Assembly: GCF_032854445.1 (NCBI RefSeq)
Contig: NC_088298.1
Coordinates: 4,958,160-5,022,159 of the forward strand
Length of the DNA stretch: 64,000 nucleotides
From: Liolophura sinensis
Lineage: Eukaryota; Mollusca; Polyplacophora; Chitonida; Chitonidae
Direction: 5' to 3'
In this document: piece by piece, positions 13,628-27,169 of the stretch
Position numbering within the stretch: position 1 is the first letter of the stretch
Layout: each line of letters begins with the position of its first letter
Notes under the pieces: generated by a model
What the model saw: only the letters and a program-made list of their open reading frames with translations
Told to the model about the DNA's origin: nothing
Database searches by the model: none
Translations under genes and position numbers: made by a program

Positions 13628-15379
13628 AATCCCAATTGCATGAGGTGTTGTTTTGTCCTACATTTTAATCAAATTGTCGATCCTCCCTCTCCCGAGACAA
13701 ATTGGTTTACACAACCAACCAGACACACAAATGAGCCTACACAAGACTCTGATCTAGATAAGGTATGTTTGAAGTAAGTTTTGGAGTTTCAAGATGATGT
13801 GCTGTAAATAACCTAAAATTTTGCAACCAAAAACGTGCACTTTCACAGGACATAAAATGACACAAAATATAACTTTCAGCGCTAGGACTACACATTTTTC
13901 CCCATAGTATTATCATCTTCTCTTCCACACAAACCTCAAAGCACCTTTCTAAGATCAAAAGAATTCTCACAATCAGGAAAAATGAGCAACTCAGGTGAAA
14001 TTTTAGAACGTTTCTGGTAGCTGATATGTTTTGTGTACCTATATACTGTTAACATAACTTGGAGTGCTAAATTACTCGTGCACAAACATAGAGTTTGCTT
14101 ACACACCTGGATATAGTCCACAGTCACGCCCTTAAGTTCTCGTAACATTCTTTAGCTTAACTTGCACGCAAATTTACTGTAATTCTTACCATGAATACCC
14201 AATCATCAAACAGGTACTGTTTCATATAGATGGCTTATCGCAATTTAATCAGTAATCTAAAAATATCTCCGAGAAATACAGGTGCATATTTGAAATCGGT
14301 TTCTGGTATGGATGTATACAGCCTGATTGGTTTCCACGCTGCTTCGAGTTTCATACCCTCAAAACACTGAAAACATTTACACTGCCATTCTAGCCATGTT
14401 TTATATGTGGATAGATCAGTACAATTTGTATTTAGAACACCACTATGGGCATTAAGAAGTTAAAAACCAAATACACTCATACGCAACACACATTTATATA
14501 CACTGTTCACCAATTGTATGTTATAAAAATAAAAACACCAGCAATTCAAATCTTGAGGTATTTGGGAGGGCAGCCAGGTGAGAGAAATCCTGTTTTATTG
14601 CTGATTCAGTGCATTCTACACTCCCAAAATATTTTAAAAGCAACTCATCAAAATGAGCTTTTATATATTGTTGTGAGACAACACGTATGTACAATAAATA
14701 CACAATGACCAAAATCAAACCATGGATACTGTATACATCTAATTCTCTCTTTAATTTCTCTTTAATTCCCCTACCAATATCCAGTGATACTTGTGTACCG
14801 CATTACTGTACCATCTCACCTGGCACAGGTAAATCAAAATGGCCCTAGACACACTTTAATCGTCATAAAATGCATCACTTTAATGATTTATTGCATATAC
14901 TCACGCAATGTACAAAACGTATGTGACTATTTTACGCTCTAACTAACACCCACCCACGTGCACTAAAGGTAAACACTCTTACCCTAGGCGTGGACTAAAA
15001 GCATACCTCAGCTACCCGTCACAATACCTGTGTGATCATCAGCCAGGTACGCTGATTACAGGTGCACACAGGTAAAACCACTTAATAGATCCGCAGGAGT
15101 GGCTGGGGCCACTGATTCTTTTGACAATATTGACCATATACTAAGTCATAACTAATAACTCGAGAGACTAATACAGCATACAGCGCCACCGTGGGGATCT
15201 GAACACTGTAATGATTTACCCTACATATCCTAAAATTTCACACATACAACATGTTGCGATGTAAATGATCGCTAACACGCTGCAGTATGCAGTAAAATGG
15301 TGCTTTGCTATTAATACACAGTCCGGTGCAGTTCTCCTAAATATACAGTCTGGTGCTTTGCTACATGAATGTATATACA

Positions 15380-15690
15380 ATCTAATGCGGTGTTTGTTAC
15401 TAACACACAATTCGGTGCCTTGTTACTAACACACCATTCGGTGCCTTGTTACTAACACACAATTCGGTGCCTTGTTACTGACACACCATTCGGTGCCTTG
15501 TTACTGACACACCATTCGGTGCCTTGTTACTAACACACAATTCGGTGCCTTGTTACTGACACACCATTCGGTGCCTTGTTACTAACACACAACTCGGTGC
15601 TTTGTTACTAACACACCATTTGGTGCCTTGTTACTGACACACAACTCGGTGCTTTGTTACTCACACACAATTCGGTGCTTTGTTACTGAC
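15380..15690. repeat. 26-bp minisatellite, about 12 copies
   Basis: The unit ATTCGGTGCCTTGTTACTAA then CACACA recurs every 26 bp with small variants (AACTCGGTGCTTTG). Copies are contiguous without spacers. More degenerate units are visible from about 15320. Confidence 0.95.
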
Positions 15691-16599
15691 AGACAATTAC
15701 TACAAAAGTAGACAAGAAGATATATAATATATCCCTTGACTTCCACCAATATGCCATAAACTTTCAGCACAATCGATGGGGAGGCACGTGGGTATAAATC
15801 CGTGTCAAATGCTGGAAAGTCCATCATTAACTTGCCAATTTAAGGCACGTGGAACGTTTCCTTGATCCACCCTTAAAACTGATGGCCATCACATGAAGGA
15901 AATATTTTTTGATAGAGCATCATAAATACCCAATGATTAACCAAAAAAACCCACAAAATTACAACTTCAGAAGTAAACAACAACACAGTTGTTAGACACT
16001 GAGACATATGTGTTGTCACGGTAACAAGATCAAGTTAATGAGAGCAAATGGCAGCAAACACCATTACAGGTATTGACCATCTGAACGGCATACACTATCG
16101 AAAGCAGGCTCTAACAGCTTCACAGGACGAGCTCTTCTGTCATTAGAGGCAGGAAAGTGGCATCGTTAGCTCAGGGATCTTCCCTGATGCTTGGACTATC
16201 CTTATAATCCGCATCTTTTGATCTGGAACGTAAATGATGCTAATGTCACAGACAACGATCTCTCAGTTGCAGATCAAAGACTTGTTTACCTGTTGTCCAT
16301 TTAACAAATCAATCAATGGACTCGGCAATTTGTCCTATTCTTTGTAAGCATGAATTGCTCGTACAATGCCGCGCTCAAATCATTCTTAAAAGGGTTCTGT
16401 TTTGCCCGAAAAATTCTGGACATTCATCTCCCGAGGTTTCTTTGTAATACGTTCCCATAATGATGAATCCCCCTATCATGACACGCAGGTCAGAAAACCA
16501 TTTGCAAAAACTAGAAAATTGACCAGTCGTGTATATACACTTAGTTTGGCTTGGTCATGAACCTTCAGACGGACAAGTAGTAACCATCTAAGCCACACA

Positions 16600-16624
16600 A
16601 CACCCCACCCCACCCCACCCCACT
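16600..16624. repeat. (CACCC)n microsatellite
   Basis: Tandem CACCC units. CACCC is also the KLF-type binding core, but a simple repeat is the conservative reading. Confidence 0.85.
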
Positions 16625-16799
16625 CCAACTCTTTCCACCACCAAGGTCAGGCCTTACTCAGATGCCAAGGGCTTATGACATCGAAAAACAGATTTAATAT
16701 TAAGGTTAATATTTACACAAAAGTGGCAGAGCAAGATGGATTTACAATCAACCTTTATATACAAAATTCACAATCAACCTTTATATAAAAAAATTCACA

Positions 16800-17048
16800 T
16801 CGGTTAGCGCGCTAGCGCAGCGTAATGACCCAGGAGTCTCTCACCAATGCGGTCGCTGTGAGTTCAAGTCCAGCTCATGCTGGCTTCCTCTTCAGCCACA
16901 TGAGGTAAGGTCTGTCAGCAACCTGCAGATGGTCGTGGGTTTCCCCCGGGCTCTGCCCAGTTTCCTCCCACCATAATGCTGGCCGCCAACGTATAAGTGA
17001 AATATTCTTGAGTACGGCGTAAAACACCAATCAAATAAATAAATAAAT
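16800..17048 (+). mobile_element. SINE family A, in intron 1
   Basis: The head is slightly truncated (starts GGTTAGCGCGC). The rest is close to the family consensus and ends in AAATAAATAAAT. The flanks share a roughly 29-bp direct repeat with one mismatch (about 16759-16787 and 17048-17076). The left repeat is itself partly duplicated, so the target site was already a short tandem or was duplicated later. Confidence 0.9.
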
Positions 17049-18239
17049 ATACAAAATTCACAATCAACCTTTGTATACAAAGAAGGTCAACATGCCGACT
17101 GTACACGTGTGATATGCTAGAAGCATTTATTAAAATGAGGAACACTTTATCAACGCCTTTTCAAATTTATACACTTTGAACCAAAGAAAACCAAATAATG
17201 AATTCATAATTAATTTTTTCATTTACAGTTTTTTTCCATGTGTCCAACTGCAGGTTTATTAATAATTCTGTAAATACAAATTACAAGCAAAAGTCAATTC
17301 AAATCTGGACTATAAACTAAATAATCAGACAGGAATAAAAGTTTGAGAACAAAAAAAAACAAGATGAAAAAAAAAAGAATTTTAAAAGTTGCCAGACCAG
17401 ATAGGAGGCTTCGATAAGAAGTTTGACAAATTAAAATCAAAAAATACATTTCAAAAACATGACTGAGTTTTCTTTTTCACCACTGTTATTTAATGGATGG
17501 TTTTAAGTTTGACCTCTGACACACGTTTGACCTCTGACACATGTTTAACCTGAATCTCTGCTCAGAGGGCTTGTCTGTTAAATTGACACAAAATTTGAAA
17601 GCAAAACAAACAAAAAAGGTGCAAAATTAATTCTTTCTAAAACTTGTCCTGGTTAGATTCTTCAAGTTTTGTTACAAAAAGAGAGAAGTTATCAAAAAAG
17701 AATTGAAACCATAATAAACTTTTAACCACTGACATACCAAACACAATTTACAACTTCACATTATTCTTGCACTTTTTAATTTTTTACCAAATTAACCACT
17801 GTAATCAGTCTGCAACCATAAAAACTGTGTTGTGAACACTTCCTGTTTTCATAAATAATCTTAGCAGATCAACTCAGTTAAGATGGGTTGCAAATATAAA
17901 AATTGATAATAAAAAAAAAAAAAAAAAAAGATAGATATGCACATAGACAAGCATGACATATAAAAAAAAAATGATTTCATGCTTCGCTGGTTTTGTAGAG
18001 TAAAAACGAAATCCCATGTGAATCATTATTGCTTTAAGCCGTCAATATTTCAGCCGTATCGTGGTGAGCAAAACATCCCCTGTGTGAACTTGAATGGCAC
18101 TGATGTTTTTTTTTCTGATTACTGAATTGTAGTAAAAACTGAAACAGCTGGTGGTCGAAATGAGACTATTGCCAGTATATAGTGTGAGGATGCCAAAATG
18201 AATCAAGGGTTCAAATCCCATTGAAAGCCAGGTCAACTA

Positions 18240-18377
18240 TCCCCCTTCATGCTGAACGCAAAGCAAAAGGAAGTTCCAGCTTCCTCTTTAAGGTCTTAGG
18301 TGTGACTCGAGCCAGGATTGACCCTGGGTCTACTGCTCCCGAAGCGGACGCTCTACCAACTGAGCTATCAGGGCCAG
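18240..18377 (-). mobile_element. SINE family B, head and start of body, inverted
   Basis: On the minus strand it begins GGCCCTGATAGCTCAGTTGG followed by TAGAGCG (intact tRNA A box), then a B-box-like GGGTCAATCC, then GACCTTAAAGAGGAAGC. It could be mistaken for a tRNA gene, but the anticodon arm is irregular and a family B body follows. Confidence 0.75.
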
Positions 18378-20897
18378 TGTGGGGGTGAGGATGACGGCAA
18401 TGTGTAATATTTGGCTCTTGCTCTTGAACTGTTAACGTTTCACACAGGATTTCTGTCACTGTTCTTATTTTATCCATTTTCCCCAACATCTATATAGACT
18501 AAACTGTTCTATATATCCTTTTTTTTAAGCATACCAGTAGTACAAACTGACAATACACTGTTAAGATAAATTTATAAATGAAGAAAATGTAGCATATGAC
18601 AAGTTATATAGTTATAAACATTCCTTAACACCTACTGCTCTGAAACAGACTATAGTTCTTCTGCTGACAGAAAACACAACAAGGCTGTTCTAACAATGCA
18701 GGCCATCATGCCCTGTCCCTCCCACAACATTCCTTAGTGGGTTGTGAGCACAGGGCCAAATCTTCCATCCCCACAAACACAGAAACTTGTCAGGTCAAAA
18801 TGTCAGAGCCTGTTTATGTGTGTACCTACATCTCCTTGTAGAGAAAGGGTCTACGCCAAGGAGGTCTGCTCAGACCAGTTTCATTGACATTCCTCCACAT
18901 TATAACACATCACTGTGAAAAATAAATGAGTCTATGCCAATAATGTGCATGGGACAAAGAAAGATAATCTCTTTTTTTTTTTTTAATAGGAAAAGTCTTG
19001 TTTGCATAGGCTAATATTAATGAACATTAATTCTTAAACTTGAAATATATCTTCATTATTTAGAGTGCCATACACCCGTATGATGGGAATAAGAGCAAAA
19101 ACAGAAGGCTTCAAATCTGTCCGATGCAACGTTCAAATTTATTTTCCTGCAATTCGTATCCAGTTTTATTTTACCAAGAAAAACAGCATTAAACAATGAA
19201 ATACCCCAAGCTTGGTAATATGTTTATATTCTAGATATTAAATCAAACCAACCCGATCATCAACATATCAAGATATACTTACAACACTGGCTGATGTCAG
19301 ACAAGGAGATCTGCTATGTCTAATACTATTTTATGTTTCTAATTATTATTTTTTTTTGGCTACATTGTAAAATTACATGATCACCTATGTACACAGATTT
19401 ACGCTTGTTTAATCCTTTTGTGAAAAGCTTAAGCTACAATCTACTATGATTACATTATCACTGCGCCAGTAGTGATCGCTTCAAAGACTCTTCAAACGAA
19501 TGCTTGTAAGCATGTGCCTCCTATTAAATTCCTAAATACAAAACCTGGGTAAATTTCAATGAACAACATATAGCCCAGCCTATACAACACAGCCTTTCAA
19601 GGAACATTAAATAAATCAACTTTGCAATGTATGTTAGTTACGTACCAATGCCAGACTACTTGTCGCAAAGGTCAAATCTGCTTTGGTTGTAGAGCGGGGC
19701 GTGGAAGGCATATGCGAACTATACACATACGCTATATAACGATGAATAAAAGCTTGAATGATCAGAGTTCACAACAATCAACGGGTTGTCGTGAGAATGT
19801 CAGATTTGTGGCTGGCTGCGTTTGTTAAGGGATATAGACCATTCATTACATTTCAGCCCTTAATAACGAGATTAAAGTCCATATTTCACACGTACAACTA
19901 CTGTATCTGTATGGGCACTCATGCGTTAATACACAAAGACGGTCAAATATATATAACTCTTCAGCACAGGGAGTTAAAAAAGCTTGCTTAACTATATATA
20001 CGCATAAATGTGAAAGCAGTGTCTCTGATGTGGCTACACGTACTTGAACAATTTCCATACATCTATGGAAGTAACTATAGCTTTCAGAAAGAAAAATAAC
20101 AGCAAAATTGCCATATAATGGGATTGAACCTCTGAACTTAATAGAGGCTCACACATACATGCACAGGTCATTACGCAGAGCTTTCCCCCCCTCACAGACT
20201 ATGATCATTGCAATATTGAAGAACAACCGTCCCTCCACATAGAAACAGAGCACCATTTGTTGTATTAGGGCATTGTGCCTAATTTGTATCCTCCGTGGAG
20301 AAAATACGGAATCATGCATGTATGTACCTCTGCATGTTGCTTTTCATTTGCTCTTTCTGCATAAAACGTAGATACTGAAGAATAGAAAGAATTTGCTCTT
20401 TTCCTGAGGCAGTGAGTCCACGGAAACAGTTCATCAATCTTCACAAGACGAAGGCCTACATACAATGGCTGCAGGGATTCGAGGCTCAGGTTTACAAATG
20501 TTCGATCATTTGTAATCAAGACTTATCAAGGCCACGCAACTTTCCCTTTTACCTGTCTCTCATGCTTACCGTCTCCTCTTTAAATGCATTTTATATTGCC
20601 ATTTTCCACTTTCCTTTCAGCTAACTGCAGGCCATCTGTATTCATACATTGATATATATGGCAGCAACGATGACATATCAAATGTGAACACATCTCTGCC
20701 TGAATAATAAGCAAATCTCCCTCTGAATCCTGTCCCATGACAAACTTTACAGTGCTGCCTCAATGGAAAAGCATGTTGAAGACACTTTTCCACTTTCCTT
20801 GGCCAAAGACAAGAGCAAGATGGAACAATTTCTAGCAATCCATCAGAGACACCAATACTATGACTGTGCTTGTCATAAGTTTAGAAGTTCCTCTGGA

Positions 20898-20954
20898 TAA
20901 TGATCAAGTTTATTTCATGATCAAGCTCATTTTATGATCAAGTTTATTTTATGA
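20898..20954. repeat. 17-bp minisatellite, 3 copies
   Basis: ATGATCAAGTTTATTTC recurs three times with small changes, followed by ATGACG. Confidence 0.85.
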
Positions 20955-21150
20955 CGTACATGTGCCCCTTTATTGTTATACATTGTGATATCTTATATCA
21001 AATTGTTTGCCTTATTTTATCTACAAATGTAATTTTATCTATAATTTTATCTTAAATGTTATGTGTTTACCTGTAATTAGATTTATACATGTAACATGGG
21101 ACATGTAACCCAGGATATAAAATATTATATTATTATTATGACACTCAATA

Positions 21151-21465
21151 TGACACCGGCCACTGAGTCTAGTCTATATGTTGTGGGTACCAGGCTGACA
21201 CCGGCCACTGAGTCTCGTCTATATGTTGTGGGTACCAGGCTGACACCGGCCACTGAGTCTCGTCTATATGTTGTGGGTACCAGGCTGACACCGGCCACTG
21301 AGTCTCGTCTATATGTTGTGGGTACCAGGCTGACACCGGCCACTGAGTCTAGTCTATATGTTGTGGGTACCAGGCTGACACCGGCCACTGAGTCTCGTCT
21401 ACATGTTTTGGGTACCAGCCTGACACCGGCCACTGAGTCTCGTCTACATGTTTTGGGTAGCAGAC
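21151..21465. repeat. 45-bp minisatellite, 7 copies
   Basis: Units start every 45 bp from 21151 with TGACACCGGCCACTGAGTCT and continue with TATATGTTGTGGGTACCAGG. Because 45 is divisible by three and the units lack stops, both strands show open frames made of 15-residue repeats. There is no other sign of coding. Confidence 0.96.
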
Positions 21466-22180
21466 TGACATGGAGGAAAATCTTTCTGGATGACAGGATT
21501 TCGGGATTACTGACTCACAGACTGAATTAGGGCAGAGCAGATTTCCAGGATATTCTAACATTCTAGGATGAGGATGAGCAAAACAGGTTACTATAGTTAA
21601 ATGAGGTGAATGTACGACGCCTAAATACTGCCCCCCCCCCCGCAACTCCCCTGCAAACAAAGGCAACCACAACAAATCAGACATTCAAGATTTTCTGGCT
21701 TCCTGAAGTAAATGAAAGTACATCTATGCTGATATTAATGATTTATACTTCCTCATGTACAGATACAGGTATACGCCTTTGACTTCATAGTTTTTGTGAT
21801 CTGCTTATCTCAGTGCTACTACCTGGACAGGGATGTCTATCATGGACAACAAACAGAAACCTACTACACAAATGAAGACCTCACTTCGGGTTTTTTTTTT
21901 TTTCTCCTTACAACTAGAGAGCTCGTGAAACCATGTACATAGACCAACAGCTAACAATATATGTGAAAGCTGAATTACAATAGTTACATATAAATATGTG
22001 CATGTTTTCAATATTTCTGGTTAATTTTCCTAAATCTGTGTCACTAATGGTAGATTCAACCTGAAAACCTGAAATATGGAAATGGGGTGGGGGTGGGGAG
22101 ATCAGTTAGTTTCGCCCCATCATAGTTGTCAGTATTTATCAGCCTTGACACAGTTCTATAAGTTGCTCTGTTTGCTCTGT

Positions 22181-22510
22181 CTTTCTGTCAGTTGGACTGT
22201 CAGTTGATAATACTGTTGACTGCCCTGTCTTTCTGTCAGTACAACGGTCAGTTGACAACATTGTTAGACTGCTCTGTCTTCCTGTCAGTAGGACGGTCAG
22301 TTGACAACACTGTTAAATTGCTGTGTCTTTCTGTCAGTTGGAAGATCAGTTGACAACACTGTTAGACTGCTGTGTCTTTCTGTCAGTTGGACGATCAGTT
22401 GACAACACTGTTAGACTACTGTGTCTTTCTGTCAGTTGGACGATCAGTTGACAACACTGTTAGACTGCTCTGTCTTTCAGTCAGTTGGACGGTCAGTTGA
22501 CAAACTTTTT
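22181..22510. repeat. 49-bp minisatellite, about 7 copies
   Basis: CTTTCTGTCAGTTGGACG then ATCAGTTGACAACACTGTTA recurs about every 49 bp. The left units are more diverged than the central ones. Confidence 0.94.
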
Positions 22511-22546
22511 AGACATCTTGTAATGTTTTAACATGGGTTATTATAT

Positions 22547-22742
22547 TTGTTTATTTATTTACATGATTTGTGTTTTACGCTGTACTCAAGAATATTTCAC
22601 CTATATGACGGTGGCCAGCATTATGGTGGGAGGAAACCTTTGCAGAGCCCAGGGGGAAACCCATGACCATCCGCTCAATGACCACATCGGTGAGAGCCTC
22701 CTGGGTCATTACGCTGTACTAGCGCGCTAACCAACTGAGCTA
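22547..22742 (-). mobile_element. SINE family A, inverted, internally deleted
   Basis: The minus strand starts with TAGCTCAGTTGGTTAGCGCG and ends in an (AAAT)n tail. The middle of the head-body junction is shorter than in the full copy. It abuts the 49-bp tandem array that ends near 22510. Confidence 0.88.
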
Positions 22743-23546
22743 TATTCATTTAACAACGCCCTAAGCGCTCAACAGCAGCAGCTTTTAGCGGAAATGTGTC
22801 GCAGCTTATCCGTGCTTGTTTTACAATGATAGCTTCACATTTAATATGCGCTAAAGAATATTTTAGCCACATGATATTCTGAATTCATGTTAACGGTGGG
22901 GGCAGACTGGCAGTGACTGATCTGCTAGCTGTCTATACATGTGTATGGTAACACCCCACTATATATCACAGTATATATTGATTCAGTCCGATATCCCTTG
23001 TATGTACATTTACCTATCTACACCTACATATTCAACGACAGACATGTAGGTATTTTATAGTGCCACCATTCTGACCCTTTAAGAAAAAAGAAAAAAAACA
23101 CACCCACCCTTATTCTAGTGTTATCTGCAGAGTAAATATTGGCACTGGGCACAAGTTTAAACAGTGGAATGTGATTTCTCGAGGGTCATTGCTGTATACA
23201 ACATGGTAGCCGAGCTTTGTTAATGAAACGACTGCCGAGGCCACTGGCTTTTGTGAACAGTGGAACAACGGTAAACAAAACATCGGGGTTTTTTAGTAAT
23301 TAGTTCTATGGCAGCTTTGATAATTATGGTTGCACGTGTACATGTATATAAGAAGATGCTAACTAGAACCCACTTTAACAACAACAAAAAAACCCAGGAA
23401 GGTACGAAATTCTAAGTGCTCTTGCACTTGACAAAGGGAAGAATAACCTGTATATAAACTTTATAATCCTAAAATACACATCAACTGCAAGCCAAGAAAT
23501 TCAGCGCACATTTCACTTACGGTCATCTATGTAAATACTGAATTGT

Positions 23547-23560
23547 GTTACCACGGCAAC
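23547..23560. promoter_or_regulatory. RFX-type X-box
   Basis: GTTACCACGGCAAC has both half-sites intact with a non-palindromic centre. Confidence 0.45.
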
Positions 23561-24218
23561 CAAGCAAAGGTAGCATGCAAAATAACTAGCTCAAGTGCGA
23601 AACTGTCACATAATTAAGCAAACAGTCAATGTCAAATACTTGTCGCTGTTCACCTACGGTAAAATAAATGCATTAACTCATTTTTCTCGTCTAAATTTAA
23701 CGCCCGTAAGTTAAGAGTGCAGAGTCGGCAAACTTTCACGACGAGCCATTGTTTCGAAAAAACCTGCATCCTTAAATACATCACTATATCCATATGTACC
23801 TATGAATTTTTTTTGTCCTTCTTTCACCCAAATGACTGGTAGTGAGAAATACCAGGCCATGTACTCAAACACACACAGAAGGCCACACAAAATAGTCTGA
23901 ATGGAGAGATTTACTGGTTATTTATGGCTGTAGCAGGACATCCAGAGCTAGGTCAAAAGCTGAATACAAAATGCCATGATTTGATGCCCTGGCTGCATGC
24001 CTCAGTCGGTATATGGTGCATGGAACAGCCCATATGTACTTCTGACACACATACCATAAATCTTCTAATTATTTTTCCTTTTTAAACCTGGAGCCATGTA
24101 GATATCAACAAATTATTCTTTCCTCAAAAACATTGTATAATGATATAACGATATTCCGATATACCGAGAGAAAATGATTTCAAATGTGTATGACTGCAGG
24201 GTGAAAATTTTGTGAGCG

Positions 24219-24295
24219 GAGGAGGGGGTAAGGGGGTGGAGGGTGGGGGGTGGGGGGTGGGGGGTGGCGGTTCGGTGAAAGGTTAGAGGAGGGGG
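24219..24295 (+). repeat. G-rich (GGGGTG)n tract
   Basis: Repeated runs of 5-6 Gs separated by T or TG (GGTGGGGGGTGGGGGGTGGG) satisfy the usual G-quadruplex rule on the plus strand, which is the non-template strand relative to no known transcript and the template strand of KLF6/7. Confidence 0.9.
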
Positions 24296-24448
24296 GAATG
24301 CAAGTTTAATACCTGAAATACTTTAATCCACCAATCAGAGGAATCATGTCAGCACAATTATGGCAGCCATCATATGGGGAACTAGAGAACCAGACCAAGT
24401 AAACTGTAATAAAACCTCTAAATAATTCTTGTCATTTTTATCATGTTG

Positions 24449-24590
24449 AATTTATTTATTTACTTGATTGGTGTTTTACGCTGTACTCAAGAATATTTCA
24501 CTTATACGACGGCGGCCAGCTTTATGGTGGGTGGAAACCAGGTGGAGCCCGGGGGGTGGGGAACCCACGACCATCCGCAGGTTGCGTAAG
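24449..24590 (-). mobile_element. SINE family A, 3' half, inverted
   Basis: It retains the tail, the 3' core (TTTTACGCTGTACTCAAGAA in plus orientation) and part of the body. The tRNA-like head is absent, consistent with 5' truncation. Confidence 0.85.
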
Positions 24591-24599
24591 TTTCATGCA

Positions 24600-24970
24600 T
24601 GTACCACCCTTTTGGTAATAAATGTTAAACCCCATCTGAGCCTCTTTGAAAATCCGTCTAGCATCCTGCTAAAATAAACGAATTTTGACTTAAACTTGAA
24701 ATATTCATGATATTTTCTGATATTAATGTACTGTAGGCTACAATCTTCAATCTTTTCCACCACTAAAGCATTATTTTTTTCAGTGGAATTTATACATATA
24801 GTTATCGTGAAAATGATGCTAATAATTATTTTGTTTGTGTTATTAAAGATGTAAGTTTCATAAAACTGTAAATTATTATTATGTCCCATAATTCTATCAG
24901 AATATTTCAAAATATTGATTGCAGAGGCAGTTGAGAAGCTTGAAGAATTAGGGTAGCTTAAAAAAAACAT
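24600..24970 (-). repeat. Unclassified dispersed repeat F
   Basis: On the minus strand CTACCCTAATTCTTCAAGC and GTTTTATGAAACTTACATCT align with 27180-27310 on the plus strand. The shared part is about 130 bp. It gives similar short open frames, but this looks like non-coding repeat similarity. Confidence 0.6.
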
Positions 24971-27169
24971 TCACACATCACAGAATATATCACAGGAAAA
25001 CTATTGATTGTCTTCGCCTTTACGAAAAAACTTCTATTGTTGTTGTTAGTAAGAGTTTTTAGGCGTACTATTTATTTATTTTTTTTTTTAGTGGAAACAG
25101 TACGGTAACCGCAGCATTCCAAAAATCATAACCTAGTTCAAGAGGGAGCACATGGACAAATTATGGCAAATTGAATGGCCGAGGAATCATAAAACGGAGA
25201 GGTCACTGGGTTAAAGTTTCTGTAGCTGTGGAGGGTACCAGCTGGATAATAATAGCGCTATATAACACAGCCCATGAAGCACTGTCACTATCATATCCAA
25301 CCCAAAAATCCCCAGCTGTAGTTTGAATTTATACTGTATGTTGTCGTTTCGACTATATGGTATCAATTCTGAACACTTTGGGGAAGCATTCCACCTCTGA
25401 CATGCATTTCAAGTGTAATATTTTAGCAAAACAGTGTTATGTTTTGGTGATTTACTTTCATAGCATTAAGAATTAAAGTGGCATTTCAATAAACCATATT
25501 TTGATATACCCTACACTTCAAATGGGCAAGGAAATTTGGGAGTGTCAGTTTGTTATTCTGACAAGCGAGGAATATAATTACTCATCCCCACTGGTTATAA
25601 TTAATATGCAAAATATGCAATATGCAAATTTTTGATATAGTCTTCATTTTCAATAAGAAATGATAAATTTAAAATAAAACCACATATTTTGACAATAAAG
25701 GCTTGAAACAGAAATAAAGAGTGAGAAATCTACATCAACCTACGATAAGGTGAAATTTTTTCTGAAAGAGGACATTACAAATGAAAGTCTATCTTTATAG
25801 TATCTAATACAAACTATTTTTTTTTATAAATATAAACAAATACTCTGATAATTTCAATGTTGTATCATGCAATAGATCAATGATCAGATAATTCGTTATT
25901 TGGTAAAACGTAGCCCATGAATAAAGTGCCCCTGTGTTTGATTGTAGATACGCCACAAACAGTTAGCATTCTTCGATAAATTATCCAATAATTGTTGACT
26001 GATAAAATCTGTTTGCCACTGGAAACATATAGACTGGTTTGCCTTAAGCAAAAGAGAGAGAGAGAGAGGGAGTAAGATAGAAACAAAATGTATTTGTTAT
26101 ACACACAGCAAATTGTAGTGGAAAAGAACAACAAACAGTTTCATGGTGACGTGTTTGTTTGTTTTAGAATAACTGCTAAATTCAACCATGCTGACTCACA
26201 AAAGCAGGTCCTTCCTTTCGAACATGTGATTTTGAAGAACCCTAATTCTTCTAATTTTTGAGACAGATATTAGTAGGGTTGAAAGTAGGATATTAGATTT
26301 CTTTACCAGCCTTTTGGAAAAGTAAAGATATGAGTATGTTACTCATCAGATGTCAATGATTAGAGCTCTAGTTTCAAATTTTATTACAATTATAAGTTAA
26401 CAGGAAATCTTTTCAAAAGGTACACGCACATTTGTGTCATGTCAAGCCTATATGATATGTCCTACAGGAAATGCACACGATAATATAGTCACAACCTGTC
26501 TTACTGTATCACTTTTCCATTTTACTACCAAGAAGTTTACTGCAGCTAAAATTAACATCAAAATTAAAAGATAACGACTAAATAGTTTCGAATGAGTGAC
26601 TTCATTAGGACAATGTTTACTGGCACAGAACAAAGTTTGGACGCATGATAATGATCGATGAGCTTGAGTTAACTTCGTCAAACATACCAGATAACTTTCG
26701 CACAGGATGTATGTACCTGTATATCTACCAATGTCACAAAATTACCAATTCATAAACCTCGCTCGCACCACTTATTCTCGTGACTCCCATGTATGTTAAT
26801 CTACTCATTCGTTCATTATCGCCTATGTCGCTATACGGCAATAAACAATTAAATTGACACTGTTTGTGGAAGGTTGCAACTGGCCACCATTATACAGCCA
26901 CTTCCCTGGTGCATGTGTGTGCAGTGTTAGAAAATCTGAAATTTGAGAATTATGATGGGTCTATATGGACACATTTGCTACCAGGATGTACGCCGAACAC
27001 TTCAGGCGGCATTACCGTCGCAATTCTGTGGGCATAACAATAATAACAATACTACCACTACAATGTCCCTGTTTAGCAAGCTGTAGGTATTGTATATTCT
27101 AACCAGCTCAACTCTGTCCACGTGCAATGCAATCGGATGACTACGACCAAAGCTTTGTGTTTTCTATAC

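Noticed and set aside
15380-15690. CRISPR-like regular array
   Set aside because: The units are contiguous 26-bp repeats without unique spacers, in a eukaryotic intron. The same reasoning applies to the 38-bp array at 47626-48310.
16600-16624. Clustered CACCC boxes as KLF autoregulatory sites
   Set aside because: They are an exact simple repeat deep in an intron; nothing distinguishes binding sites from slippage.
18290-18377. tRNA gene on the minus strand
   Set aside because: The A and B boxes are good, but the anticodon arm is irregular and a SINE family B body follows, matching 46.7 and 52.8 kb.
24593-24970. 125-codon minus-strand frame similar to one at 27127-27375
   Set aside because: The similarity is at DNA level, matching repeat F; there is no domain or conserved reading frame to the end.
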